Of a DNA stretch of 64,000 nt, positions 8,625 to 16,902 are shown piece by piece (the stretch's first letter is position 1; each line of letters starts with the position of its first letter). The position numbers were made by a program, and so were the translations under genes. Source of the stretch: Planctomycetaceae bacterium (GTDB lineage Bacteria; Planctomycetota; Phycisphaerae; SM23-33). The notes beneath the pieces are model-generated. The model ran no database searches and was not told the DNA's origin. It worked only from the letters and a program-made list of their open reading frames with translations. The stretch spans positions 62,001 to 126,000 of the forward strand of contig JBDKTA010000039.1 in assembly GCA_039680605.1 (NCBI GenBank), in the 5' to 3' direction.

Positions 8625-9550
8625 GGAAGGCGCTGCTGGACATCCTGACGCAGTTGATGCACGCCGACCGGTCGATCTACATCCTGACGGCCGACACGGG
8701 CTTTCACGTCTTTGACGAGTTCCCGCAGCGTTTTCCGAATCGTTTCATCAACGTGGGCATCAGCGAGGCGGCGATGATCGGCATGGCGGCGGGGCTGGCC
8801 ATGGCGGGCAAGCAGGTCTTCACGTACGGGATCGTTCCGTTCGTGACGATGCGATGCTTCGAGCAGATCCGCGTGGACCTGTGCTACCCCAATCTGCCGG
8901 TGAAGGTCATCGGCGTCGGCGGCGGGCTGACGTACGGGCCGGCGGGCATGACGCATCATTCCATCGAAGACATCGCCCTCATGAGCTGCCTGCCCAACAT
9001 GTCGGTGGTCTGTCCCGGCGATCCGGTCGAGACCGGCCTGGCGATCGAGGCGTCGATGGTGCTGAAGGGCCCGTGCTATCTGCGCCTGGGCAAGAGCGGC
9101 GAGCCCGCGGTACACCCGCGCAGGCCCGAAGGCTTTGCCATCGGCAAGGGCATTGCGCTGCGCCGCGGACGCGACGTGGCGCTGGTCGCCACGGGCAACA
9201 TGCTCGCCACGGCCGCCGCCGCGTGTGACCTGCTGGAGCGGCGAGGCCTGTCGTGCGAGCTGATCAGCATGCATACCGTCAAACCTATCGACGCGGACTT
9301 GATCGCCGAGGCAGCGTCGCGATGCCCCGTCATCGCCACGCTGGAAGAGCACAGCATCATCGGCGGGCTGGGCAGCATGGTCGCCGGCGTCGCGGCCGAC
9401 CGCGGGCTCAAGGTCGCCCTGCGGCGCTTCGCCCTTCCGGACCGATATGAACACAAGGCCGGCAGCCAGGAGTATCTCCGCGGGCAGTATGGTCTGACGG
9501 CCGAAGCCGTCGCCGCCGACCTGCTGAAGATCGCCGCCGCGGCGGACTGA
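8621..9550 (+). CDS. Transketolase C-terminal subunit (split form)
   Basis: The 309-residue partner of the preceding gene, overlapping it by ATGA, so the two are made together. It contains the pyrimidine-binding domain (FINVGISEAAMIGMAAGLAM, with the TPP-activating glutamate, and TYGIVPFVTMRCFEQIR). The transketolase C-terminal domain follows (VALVATGNMLATAAAACDLL, then HTVKPIDADLI). Together the pair transfers two-carbon ketol units between sugar phosphates or makes a related acyloin product. Confidence 0.92.
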   Translation: MRKALLDILTQLMHADRSIYILTADTGFHVFDEFPQRFPNRFINVGISEAAMIGMAAGLAMAGKQVFTYGIVPFVTMRCFEQIRVDLCYPNLPVKVIGVGGGLTYGPAGMTHHSIEDIALMSCLPNMSVVCPGDPVETGLAIEASMVLKGPCYLRLGKSGEPAVHPRRPEGFAIGKGIALRRGRDVALVATGNMLATAAAACDLLERRGLSCELISMHTVKPIDADLIAEAASRCPVIATLEEHSIIGGLGSMVAGVAADRGLKVALRRFALPDRYEHKAGSQEYLRGQYGLTAEAVAADLLKIAAAAD

Positions 9551-9561
9551 CGAAACCAACG

Positions 9562-10641
9562 ATGTCACAGGTGTACAGCAACGCGAAGATCTTTCACTTT
9601 CACCAGAAGCTCTCGGCCATGCAGGCCGGGCGGTTGACGGCGCCGCTTCACGTGCGCCTCAAGCCGACCAACCGCTGCAATCACCGCTGCAACTATTGCT
9701 GCTATCGCAGCGAGGCGCTGCTGCTGAGCGAACTGATGCGCGTGCAGGACGAGATCCCGCGCGACAAGATGCTTGAGATCGCCGCCGACCTGTCCGGCAT
9801 GGGCGTGCGGGCCGTCACCTTCACCGGCGGCGGCGAGCCGCTGGTGTATCCGCACATCGTCGAGGCGATCGAGCAGCTTACCGCCGGCGGCGTGAAGGTG
9901 GCCATGCTCACCAACGGGGCGCTGTTGGCCGGCAAGGCGGCGGACCTGCTCGCCCGCCGCGCCGTCTGGGTGCGCGTCTCGATGGACGCCGCCGACGCCG
10001 GGACTTACGCCGCCAGCCGCGGCGTCGGCGCCGGCGAGTTCGACCGCGTCTGCGGCAACATCGCCGATTTCTGCCGCATCGACGGCCGCACGTGTACGAT
10101 AGGGCTCAACCTGATCGTCACCAGCGAGAACAATCGGCAGGTGCTCGATTTCCTCCGCATGGCCAAGGGCCTGGGCGTCGAGCACGTGAAGGTATCGTGC
10201 GCGGTCATCAGCACGCAGCCGCATGAGAACGCCCATTATCAGGAACCGTTTTTCGAGTCGGTCAAGGCGCAGATCGCGTTAGGCCAGGCGGAACTGGCTG
10301 GCGACGGTTTTGAGGTGATCGACAAGTTTCACCGCCCCGACAGCCGCCAGGAATCGTTTGCCCGCTCGTACACCTCGTGCCCGTTCGCGCAGTGTCTGAC
10401 GGTAATCGCGGCCGACCTGAACCTCTACACCTGCCAGGACAAGGCATACTCGGCGGCGGGGCTGCTGGGGTCGATCCGCGATCAGAGCTTCCGCCAGGCG
10501 TGGTCAAGCGAGGGGCTGCGGCGGAAGTTGGCGGCGATCAACCCCAGCGTCCACTGCCGCCACCACTGCGTGGCCGAGGGCAAGAACCTGGCGCTGCTGG
10601 ATTACTTTGGGGCCGACCCCGAACACCTGGATTTCGTCTGA
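9562..10641 (+). CDS. Radical SAM protein with SPASM-like C-terminus
   Basis: A 359-residue radical SAM enzyme. The cluster-binding triad is C39, C43 and C46 (CNHRCNYC), followed by the SAM-binding TFTGGGEPLVYPHI. The C-terminus has further cysteines (CPFAQC, LYTCQDKA, CRHHC), consistent with an auxiliary iron-sulfur cluster of SPASM or twitch type. In loci with transketolase and glycosyltransferases such enzymes often modify sugar or cyclitol intermediates, but the substrate cannot be read from sequence. It lies 11 bp after the transketolase pair and 11 bp before a methyltransferase. Confidence 0.85.
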   Translation: MSQVYSNAKIFHFHQKLSAMQAGRLTAPLHVRLKPTNRCNHRCNYCCYRSEALLLSELMRVQDEIPRDKMLEIAADLSGMGVRAVTFTGGGEPLVYPHIVEAIEQLTAGGVKVAMLTNGALLAGKAADLLARRAVWVRVSMDAADAGTYAASRGVGAGEFDRVCGNIADFCRIDGRTCTIGLNLIVTSENNRQVLDFLRMAKGLGVEHVKVSCAVISTQPHENAHYQEPFFESVKAQIALGQAELAGDGFEVIDKFHRPDSRQESFARSYTSCPFAQCLTVIAADLNLYTCQDKAYSAAGLLGSIRDQSFRQAWSSEGLRRKLAAINPSVHCRHHCVAEGKNLALLDYFGADPEHLDFV

Positions 10642-10652
10642 GTGGAGAGTCG

Positions 10653-11321
10653 ATGGGTTACGTGGATTTCATTTCGTCGCTGCACAAGAAGACCTCACGG
10701 AACTATCTCGAGCGCGTCGCGCGGGGCGACAAGGCCGCCTGCGCCGAAGTGGCGCGGCAGTTCGGGCGCGACTACTGGGACGGCGACCGCAAGCATGGTT
10801 ACGGCGGGTTCCGCTACGACGGGCGCTGGGCGGGCGTGGCGGCGGAGATGATTCGGCACTACGGCCTGAGGCCCGGCCAGCGCGTGCTCGACGTCGGCTG
10901 CGGCAAGGGCTACCTGCTGTACGAGCTGATGACGGCCTTGCCGGGGCTGGAGGTGTGCGGCCTGGACATCTCCGCCTACGCGATCGCCAACGCCAAGGAG
11001 GAAGTGCAGCCGCTGCTGACGCAGGGCCAGGCGCAGGCGCTGCCTTATGAAGACGGGCGGTTCGACCTGGTGATCTCGATCACGACGCTGCACAATCTGT
11101 ACATTTACGACCTGGCCGCGGCGCTGGGGGAGATCGAGCGGGTCAAGGCTCCCGGCGGCGGCAGCTATGTCGTCGTCGAGTCGTATCGCAATCAGCAGGA
11201 GAAAGACAACCTGCTGAACTGGCAGCTTACGTGCGAGTGTTTCTTCACGCCGCAGGAATGGCAGTGGCTGTTCGAGCGGCTTGGATATCGCGGCGATTAT
11301 TCGTTCATCTATTTCGAGTAG
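10653..11321 (+). CDS. SAM-dependent methyltransferase (class I)
   Basis: A 222-residue protein with the class I Rossmann motif VLDVGCGKGYLLYEL, acidic motif II (VCGLDISAYAI), and a later DLVISITTLHNLYIYDL, typical of small-molecule or sugar C-/O-methyltransferases. ATG 10653 lies 11 bp after the radical SAM stop, preceded by GTGGAGAG. Being in the same operon as the split transketolase suggests methylation of an unusual sugar or a lipid-linked intermediate. Confidence 0.85.
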   Translation: MGYVDFISSLHKKTSRNYLERVARGDKAACAEVARQFGRDYWDGDRKHGYGGFRYDGRWAGVAAEMIRHYGLRPGQRVLDVGCGKGYLLYELMTALPGLEVCGLDISAYAIANAKEEVQPLLTQGQAQALPYEDGRFDLVISITTLHNLYIYDLAAALGEIERVKAPGGGSYVVVESYRNQQEKDNLLNWQLTCECFFTPQEWQWLFERLGYRGDYSFIYFE

Positions 11322-11336
11322 GACGGCAAGAGTCTC

Positions 11337-12272
11337 ATGAGCATCGAACGACGCAAGATTCTCATTGTCAAGCTGGGCTACTCCGAGACGCTGCTGCCGA
11401 TCGTCGGGCAGACATGCAGCCTCGGCGACGTCTTTCGAACCACGGCTATCCTGCACCTGTTCAAGGACGACCACGTCACGTGGTTGACGGACCATGCGGC
11501 CGTGCCATTGCTCGAGGGCAACCCGCTCATCCACCGCCTGCTGACGTTCGACCTGTTGAGCGTGCTGCAGTTGCTCAGCGAGCGGTTCGACAAGGTGATC
11601 AACCTTGAGAAGGTTCCTGGCATTTGCTCGCTGGTCAACCGCGTTTCGGCCTGGAGCAAGTTTGGGTTCCGCCTCGACGAGGAAAGCGGCGACGCCCAGG
11701 CCTTCGAGATGGCACACGAGGCATTTACCCTGGCGACGGTCGAATCGGCAAAGCGGCTCAACGACCGCCCTTGGGTTGACGTGCTTTACAAGCTGTTGGG
11801 CGCCACGTGGAACGGCGAGAACTACGTGCTGGGTTACCGCCCGGCCAGCCCGGTGCAGTACGACCTGGGGTTCAACACGCACGTGGGCAAGCTCATTCCG
11901 CAGAAGGCCTGGCCGATGCGGCGATGGCAGGAACTCGAGCGCCTCGTCCAAGGCCGCTTCACCTACAGCTATCAGCAACACCTCAACGACCTCAAAGGGT
12001 ACATGGACTGGATCCATTCCTGCCGCATGCTGGTGACGGGGGATACGCTGGGTCTCTACTTGGCCGTCGCGATGAACAAGAAAGTGTTGGCCTTGTTCGG
12101 CCCTACGCCTACCAGCGAGCAATCGCCATGCGAGAATCTGCGGTTGATGATCTCGCCGGCAGCGCCCAAGACGGTCTCGGTCATGCCCGCTCCCGCGCAG
12201 GACGACACCTGCATGGCCGCCCTGTCCTCCCAGAGCGTCTTCGACCAGATCACGCAGTGGATGGAACCGTAA
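11337..12272 (+). CDS. Glycosyltransferase family 9 (heptosyltransferase-like)
   Basis: A 311-residue GT-B protein. The N-terminus KILIVKLGYSETLLP with GDVFRTTAILHLFK and the C-terminal GDTLGLYLAVAMNKKVLALF, GPTPTSEQSP are the two diagnostic blocks of GT9 enzymes, which transfer heptose or other sugars in lipopolysaccharide core synthesis. It is the last gene of the five-gene run starting at 7827. This links the run to surface polysaccharide assembly at the inner face of the membrane. Confidence 0.85.
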   Translation: MSIERRKILIVKLGYSETLLPIVGQTCSLGDVFRTTAILHLFKDDHVTWLTDHAAVPLLEGNPLIHRLLTFDLLSVLQLLSERFDKVINLEKVPGICSLVNRVSAWSKFGFRLDEESGDAQAFEMAHEAFTLATVESAKRLNDRPWVDVLYKLLGATWNGENYVLGYRPASPVQYDLGFNTHVGKLIPQKAWPMRRWQELERLVQGRFTYSYQQHLNDLKGYMDWIHSCRMLVTGDTLGLYLAVAMNKKVLALFGPTPTSEQSPCENLRLMISPAAPKTVSVMPAPAQDDTCMAALSSQSVFDQITQWMEP

Positions 12273-12438
12273 TCAATAGACGCCTTGCCAAGGAAACAAT
12301 TGTCTATTTTTGTCTGTTTTTGAGTGATTCAGAAAAAGGCGTGTTATATAAAACCTTTACTGGCAGTAGGTTATAAGAATAACATCATTGTCTGCTGCTG
12401 GAGACCGGACAATCCCTCCGGCAGGGCGATTTCGCCAC

Positions 12439-13557
12439 TTACCGGAGGGCGTAGGGGGCTTTGGCTGTGATGGCCGTTGCGATGCGGCGCAGGGCTCCGA
12501 CGGTGCGCTCCAGGTTCTGCGGCGGTTGATCGGGTCCGCTGGGGAGGATCAGTCCTGCGTCGCTCCAGAACGCTGCGCGGGGGAAGTCGCCCGGGCATTG
12601 CAGGTGCGGCGAGAGGCTCAGCGGCGGATGGAACGGCCGCGTCTGGATGCCCTGCTCGGCCAGCAGCGTCATCACGCGCGGGCGGTCGGCGCAGAGGACT
12701 TGCGTCCACAGGGGCGCCTCGCCACCGGCTATGTTCGACTCGATCAGGCGCAGGTAATGCAGGTCTTTCAATTCGCGGCGGTAGAACTCATAGACCCGCG
12801 TGACGCCGGCGATGCGTTCATCCAGGCGGTCGAGTTGAGGCAGCACCAGGGCGGCTTGCATGTCGGTCAGGCGCAGGTTGAAGCCCGGCTGGGGGAAGAC
12901 GTTATCGGCGATGGCGAGGGTGCCGTGGTTGCGGAACCGCAGCGCCTGCTCGTGCCGCCGGTCGTCGGCGGTTGCGACGAACCCGCCCTCGCCGCTGGTG
13001 ATGAGCTTGGTGATGCCCATCGAGAATGCCCCAGCGTCAGCGAGCGTGCCCAGCGGCCCGGAGGGTCCGGCGCTGGCGAACGCCTGGGCGGCGTCTTCGA
13101 TGACGGCAATGCCGCGCGGCGCGGCGATACTCTTGATGGTGTCGATGTCGCACGCCGCGCCGCCGAGGTGAATCGCGACGATGGCCTTGGTGCGGGGCGT
13201 GACGGCTGCGGCAACGGCGGCGGGGTCGACCAGCGGGCGGTCGGCCCGAACGTCGGCCAGGCGAACCGTCGCCCCGGCCAGCAGCGCCGCATGGGCCGGG
13301 GCCACAAACCCCAGCGCGGGGATGACGACCTCGTCGCCGGCGGCGACGCCGCAGGCCTTGATCGCCGCCAGCAGCGCAGCGCTGCCGCTACCGGTGACGG
13401 TCACGTGCGGCACGCCCAGGCGTGCGGCCAGGCGCGCCTCCAGCTCGCGACAGACCGGTCCGCCGTTGATGTGGCGTCCGCGGATCGCCGCGGCGACCGA
13501 TTCGATCTCCGGACCGCCCAGGTCCGTCTTCCACCAGGGAACTGTCTGCGTTTCCAT
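12439..13557 (-). CDS. DegT/DnrJ/EryC1/StrS aminotransferase family protein
   Basis: A 372-residue PLP enzyme of the sugar aminotransferase family, making amino sugars from keto sugars. Visible blocks are GSGSAALLAAIKACGVAAGD, VIPALGFVAPAHAALLAGA, AVIEDAAQAF and the PLP-lysine region SMGITKLITSGEGGF. The C-terminus has the usual FRNHG and FNLRLTDMQAALVLPQLDRL. ATG 13557 was preferred to an in-frame ATG at 13614 because the latter adds a non-conserved leader. It is divergent from the second radical SAM gene but belongs by content to the same glycan cluster. Confidence 0.9.
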   Translation of the reverse strand: METQTVPWWKTDLGGPEIESVAAAIRGRHINGGPVCRELEARLAARLGVPHVTVTGSGSAALLAAIKACGVAAGDEVVIPALGFVAPAHAALLAGATVRLADVRADRPLVDPAAVAAAVTPRTKAIVAIHLGGAACDIDTIKSIAAPRGIAVIEDAAQAFASAGPSGPLGTLADAGAFSMGITKLITSGEGGFVATADDRRHEQALRFRNHGTLAIADNVFPQPGFNLRLTDMQAALVLPQLDRLDERIAGVTRVYEFYRRELKDLHYLRLIESNIAGGEAPLWTQVLCADRPRVMTLLAEQGIQTRPFHPPLSLSPHLQCPGDFPRAAFWSDAGLILPSGPDQPPQNLERTVGALRRIATAITAKAPYALR

Positions 13558-13675
13558 CGAGTGCCATTCTACCGGCGCCGCGGGGTTACGGGCAGGTGAA
13601 ATTCCCGGGCTCATCCCCGTGAGTTTTCATCCGCCGCAGATGATCCTTGCCTTATAATGGCCGCATCGACTTGCC

Positions 13676-14734
13676 ATGTTCGACACCAACTTCGACAACC
13701 AGAAGCTGATGTATCATCCCGCCGAGGTGGCCCGATGGCTCAGGACCGGCCGTACGCGCGGGCCGCTCTACACGGAGATGGAATTGTGCAGTTCGTGCAA
13801 CTGCCGCTGCGTGTTCTGCGCGGTCGATTACCTGGTCAACAAGAGCCACGACCGCATCGACGTGGACCTGGCGCACAAGGTCATCGACGGCCTGCATGCC
13901 CTGGGCAACAAGTCCGTGATGTTCTGCGGGCATGGGGAACCGCTGCTGCACAGCCGCGCGGGAGAGATCATCGCCGACTGCTCGAGACGGATGAGCACGT
14001 CGCTGACGACCAACGGTCTGGCGCTGACCGCCGATCGCACGGAGATCATTGACGCTCTGGAGTGGGTGCGGTTTTCCATCAACGGTTGCAGCGCGGAGAA
14101 TTATGCCGCCATCCACGGCGTATCGGCGGAGATGTTCGAGCGGGTGATGGGTAATGTCGCCGCGGCCGTCGAGCGTAAGCGCCGCGATAAGCTGGACGTG
14201 GTGATCGGCGCCCAGCTCGTGCTGCTGCAGGACAACGCCGACGGCGCCGTGGACCTGGCGCGTCGGCTCAAAGACATCGGCGTGGACTACTTCAGCGTCA
14301 AGCCGTACTCGCAGCATCCCCTTCGCCCGCAGCGCCTGGAGGTCGACTACAGCCGCTTCGAGAGCCTCGGCCAGGAGCTGGCGTCGCTGCAGAACGAGCG
14401 GTTCAAGGTGATCTACCGCCGCGGGTCGATGTCCAAGGCCGGCGCCGCCAAGCCGTACCGCCGCTGCTACGGGACGCACTTTCTGTCATTCGTCTCGGCC
14501 ACGGGCGACGTGTGGGAGTGCAATGTTTTTGCCGGCGACGAGCGGTTCCTGATCGGCAACGCCCAGGCGGAAACGATGAGCGAGATCTGGACGGGTCCGC
14601 GTCGACGCCAGGTGTTGGCGTACATCGCTAATGAAATGAGCATCGACGGTTGCCGCGACATCTGCCGCATGGACGAGTGCAACCGCTACCTCTGGCGCCT
14701 CCGGCACCCGCGGCCTCACGACAACTTCATTTGA
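13676..14734 (+). CDS. Radical SAM/SPASM protein
   Basis: A 352-residue protein with triad C41, C45 and C48 (CNCRCVFC) after MELCSS and the SAM-binding MFCGHGEPLLHS. Its C-terminal cysteines (RRCYGTHFLSFVSATGDVWEC, and CRDICRMDEC) match the SPASM layout of two extra iron-sulfur clusters. It is only distantly similar to the radical SAM protein at 9562. The position next to the aminotransferase suggests a role in an unusual amino sugar or cyclitol, though peptide modification cannot be excluded; no short precursor peptide gene was seen nearby. Confidence 0.85.
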   Translation: MFDTNFDNQKLMYHPAEVARWLRTGRTRGPLYTEMELCSSCNCRCVFCAVDYLVNKSHDRIDVDLAHKVIDGLHALGNKSVMFCGHGEPLLHSRAGEIIADCSRRMSTSLTTNGLALTADRTEIIDALEWVRFSINGCSAENYAAIHGVSAEMFERVMGNVAAAVERKRRDKLDVVIGAQLVLLQDNADGAVDLARRLKDIGVDYFSVKPYSQHPLRPQRLEVDYSRFESLGQELASLQNERFKVIYRRGSMSKAGAAKPYRRCYGTHFLSFVSATGDVWECNVFAGDERFLIGNAQAETMSEIWTGPRRRQVLAYIANEMSIDGCRDICRMDECNRYLWRLRHPRPHDNFI

Positions 14735-14754
14735 TAATCGGCGGGGTCGCCAGG

Positions 14755-16710
14755 TTATTCAGACGCGGGTTGCTCGGGCGCGCCGCCCTGAGGCGCCGGC
14801 GGGGGAGCGTTGCCCGCCGGACCGCCGCCTTGAGGATTATTACCCGGCTTGCCTTTGCGTCGACGGCGACGGCGTTTCTTCTTGCCCTGTCCGTCGGCGG
14901 CGCCCGGCGCGGGCGCCTCGGCGCCTTGAGCGGGACGCGGGGCGGCAGCGGGCTGCGTTTCGGCCGGCGCCGGCGCCAGTGCGGGGCGGGGCGGCGGGAC
15001 CGGTCGCGGCGCCGCGGCGGCGCGGGCGGGCAAACCTGGACCCGGGCGTCGCACGGACCCATGGCCCAACTGCGGACGCGGCGCCAGGTCCTCGGGCGGG
15101 GCCTTCATGTTGCGTTCGATGATGCTCTCGTTGGGCACGGCGATCTGCGTACCGTCGGCCAGCGCCAGCAGGACCATCTGGCTGAGAATCTCCCCGTCGA
15201 GCACCTTGCCGAACACCTCCGCGGTGCGGACGAAGGTCTTGCGCTTGGGCAGGAGCTTGCGCAGATCTTCATACGTATCGTCCTCGTACCGCATGCAGCA
15301 CATGAGCCTGCCGCAGCGACCGGAAATCTTCGTCGGGTCCAGCGAGGCCTTCTGCGTCTTGGCCATGCGCATCGAGACGGGCTTGAGTTCCTTGAGGAAC
15401 GACTGGCAGCAGCACTGCTGGCCGCACTTTTCGTAATCGGCCACCAGGCGCGCTTCGTCGCGCGCGCCCACCTGCCGCATTTCGATGCGGGTGTGGTATT
15501 CGCCGGACAGCGCCTGGACGAGCTTGCGGAAGTCGATGCGGTGCTCGGAGGTGAAGTAGAAGATGATGCGGTCGCCGCCGAGGACGTGATCGACGCCGAC
15601 GATCTTCATCGTCAGGCCCATCTTCCTGGCCTCGGCGCGGCAGAAGATCGCCTCCTGGCGGGACAGGTCCTTGATGCGCTGGGCGTCGACGAGGTCCTGG
15701 GCGTTGGCCACGCGCAGCACCCGCCCCTCCTCAGGAATCGCGTACTCCTCGCCTGGGAAAGCCACGTACGCCGCGAGGTCGGCCCGGGTCATGCAGCCGC
15801 GACGGCTGTGCTGACCACCGCCGCAGCCCTGACCGCAGAGACCTTCCAGGGCCGCCGGATCGACTCGGTACTCGGGGGCTTCAGTGGATTCGGCGGCCTT
15901 AGGGGCGGTGGCGGGCGGGTCGCCCGGCGTCTGGGGCGCCGCGTCGGAGGCCTCGGGCACGACCGCCCCGGTGACCTCGCCGATCTCGATGCCCCGGGGC
16001 GTCCGGATCACCACGCGCGTCCCGCACGGCGGCGGCGACGACAGATTGTGACGAAACTGCCCGACGCCCCGCATCACCCCGAACCGAACCACGACCATCG
16101 GACCTTCGATGATCGCCGGAACCTTCGTCCGCGGTTTGGCCGCCTGCGCCAGCTTCGCACGCTGCGCCCAGGCCGCGTCCTGCTGCTGGGCCTTGATCTG
16201 CTCGGCCGTCAGGACCGGCGCGGCGGGGTCTTGCTCCCACAGCGGGTCCGGCGCGGGCGCGACCAGCGGCTCGGGCGCCGAGACGGGCGCCTCGACCGCG
16301 TCCCGCGTGGGCAGGGGTTCCTCCTCGCCGTGAAATATGTCGTCCTCCTGGATATCCACGGCCGCCAGGGCCGGTCGAGAGTCCGAGATCTCGGGCAGGT
16401 TTTCGAAAGCGATCAGCGGCTCGTCCGCGGCGTTGTCGGGGCGGTTGGCCGCCTCCGCCTGGGCGCGAATGGCCGCTTCCTTGACCCGTTCCTCAAACGA
16501 CTTGTCCGCGTCGGGCGGGGCGTCCTGGGGCGGCGCGGGCGGCGGCTGCAGAAGCTGGTTTTCGCTTTCAGCGGGCAGCCCGCCGGCGAGCATCGCCTCC
16601 AGCAGCGTAGGCCTGCGGGAGGGCGTTTGGGCGGGTTGATCGGGCGGGGCAGAGGTCTGATCGCCGCGCGGCGCGTGCGAATCGCCTGTCGAAGCCGTTG
16701 CATCGGACAT
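14755..16710 (-). CDS. PSP1/RicT-like protein with long low-complexity arms
   Basis: A 651-residue protein whose core contains the PSP1 domain. Landmarks are DRIIFYFTSEHRIDFRKLVQ, then CGQQCCCQSFLKELKPV, SLDPTKISGRCGRLMCC and MRYEDDTYEDL. RicT (YaaT) binds iron-sulfur clusters through such cysteines and forms a complex that guides RNase Y and other processing in Bacillus. RicT proteins are about 275 residues, so this one has a 215-residue acidic/proline-rich N-terminal arm. It also has an internal cysteine-rich insertion (CGQGCGGGQHSRRGC) and a proline/alanine/lysine-rich tail ending in a KKKRRRRRRKGK stretch. ATG 16710 was chosen over a TTG 12 bases upstream. Confidence 0.8.
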   Translation of the reverse strand: MSDATASTGDSHAPRGDQTSAPPDQPAQTPSRRPTLLEAMLAGGLPAESENQLLQPPPAPPQDAPPDADKSFEERVKEAAIRAQAEAANRPDNAADEPLIAFENLPEISDSRPALAAVDIQEDDIFHGEEEPLPTRDAVEAPVSAPEPLVAPAPDPLWEQDPAAPVLTAEQIKAQQQDAAWAQRAKLAQAAKPRTKVPAIIEGPMVVVRFGVMRGVGQFRHNLSSPPPCGTRVVIRTPRGIEIGEVTGAVVPEASDAAPQTPGDPPATAPKAAESTEAPEYRVDPAALEGLCGQGCGGGQHSRRGCMTRADLAAYVAFPGEEYAIPEEGRVLRVANAQDLVDAQRIKDLSRQEAIFCRAEARKMGLTMKIVGVDHVLGGDRIIFYFTSEHRIDFRKLVQALSGEYHTRIEMRQVGARDEARLVADYEKCGQQCCCQSFLKELKPVSMRMAKTQKASLDPTKISGRCGRLMCCMRYEDDTYEDLRKLLPKRKTFVRTAEVFGKVLDGEILSQMVLLALADGTQIAVPNESIIERNMKAPPEDLAPRPQLGHGSVRRPGPGLPARAAAAPRPVPPPRPALAPAPAETQPAAAPRPAQGAEAPAPGAADGQGKKKRRRRRRKGKPGNNPQGGGPAGNAPPPAPQGGAPEQPASE

Positions 16711-16902
16711 GGCAAAATCCAATATCTTCAGCCGCGGCGGCCCGCGGTTACAGTCGGTTCCAGTCTCCGGTCCGTCGCCGGAGTTTCAAACGCCCGCAAG
16801 GGCTGATCGGCCAGGCCGATTGTCGCAACACCCGCAAGCGCGGCAGCGGCGACAGGGACATTGTACCGGGGTGGCGGGGAAATTGGAACAGGAGTTTGGC
16901 GG

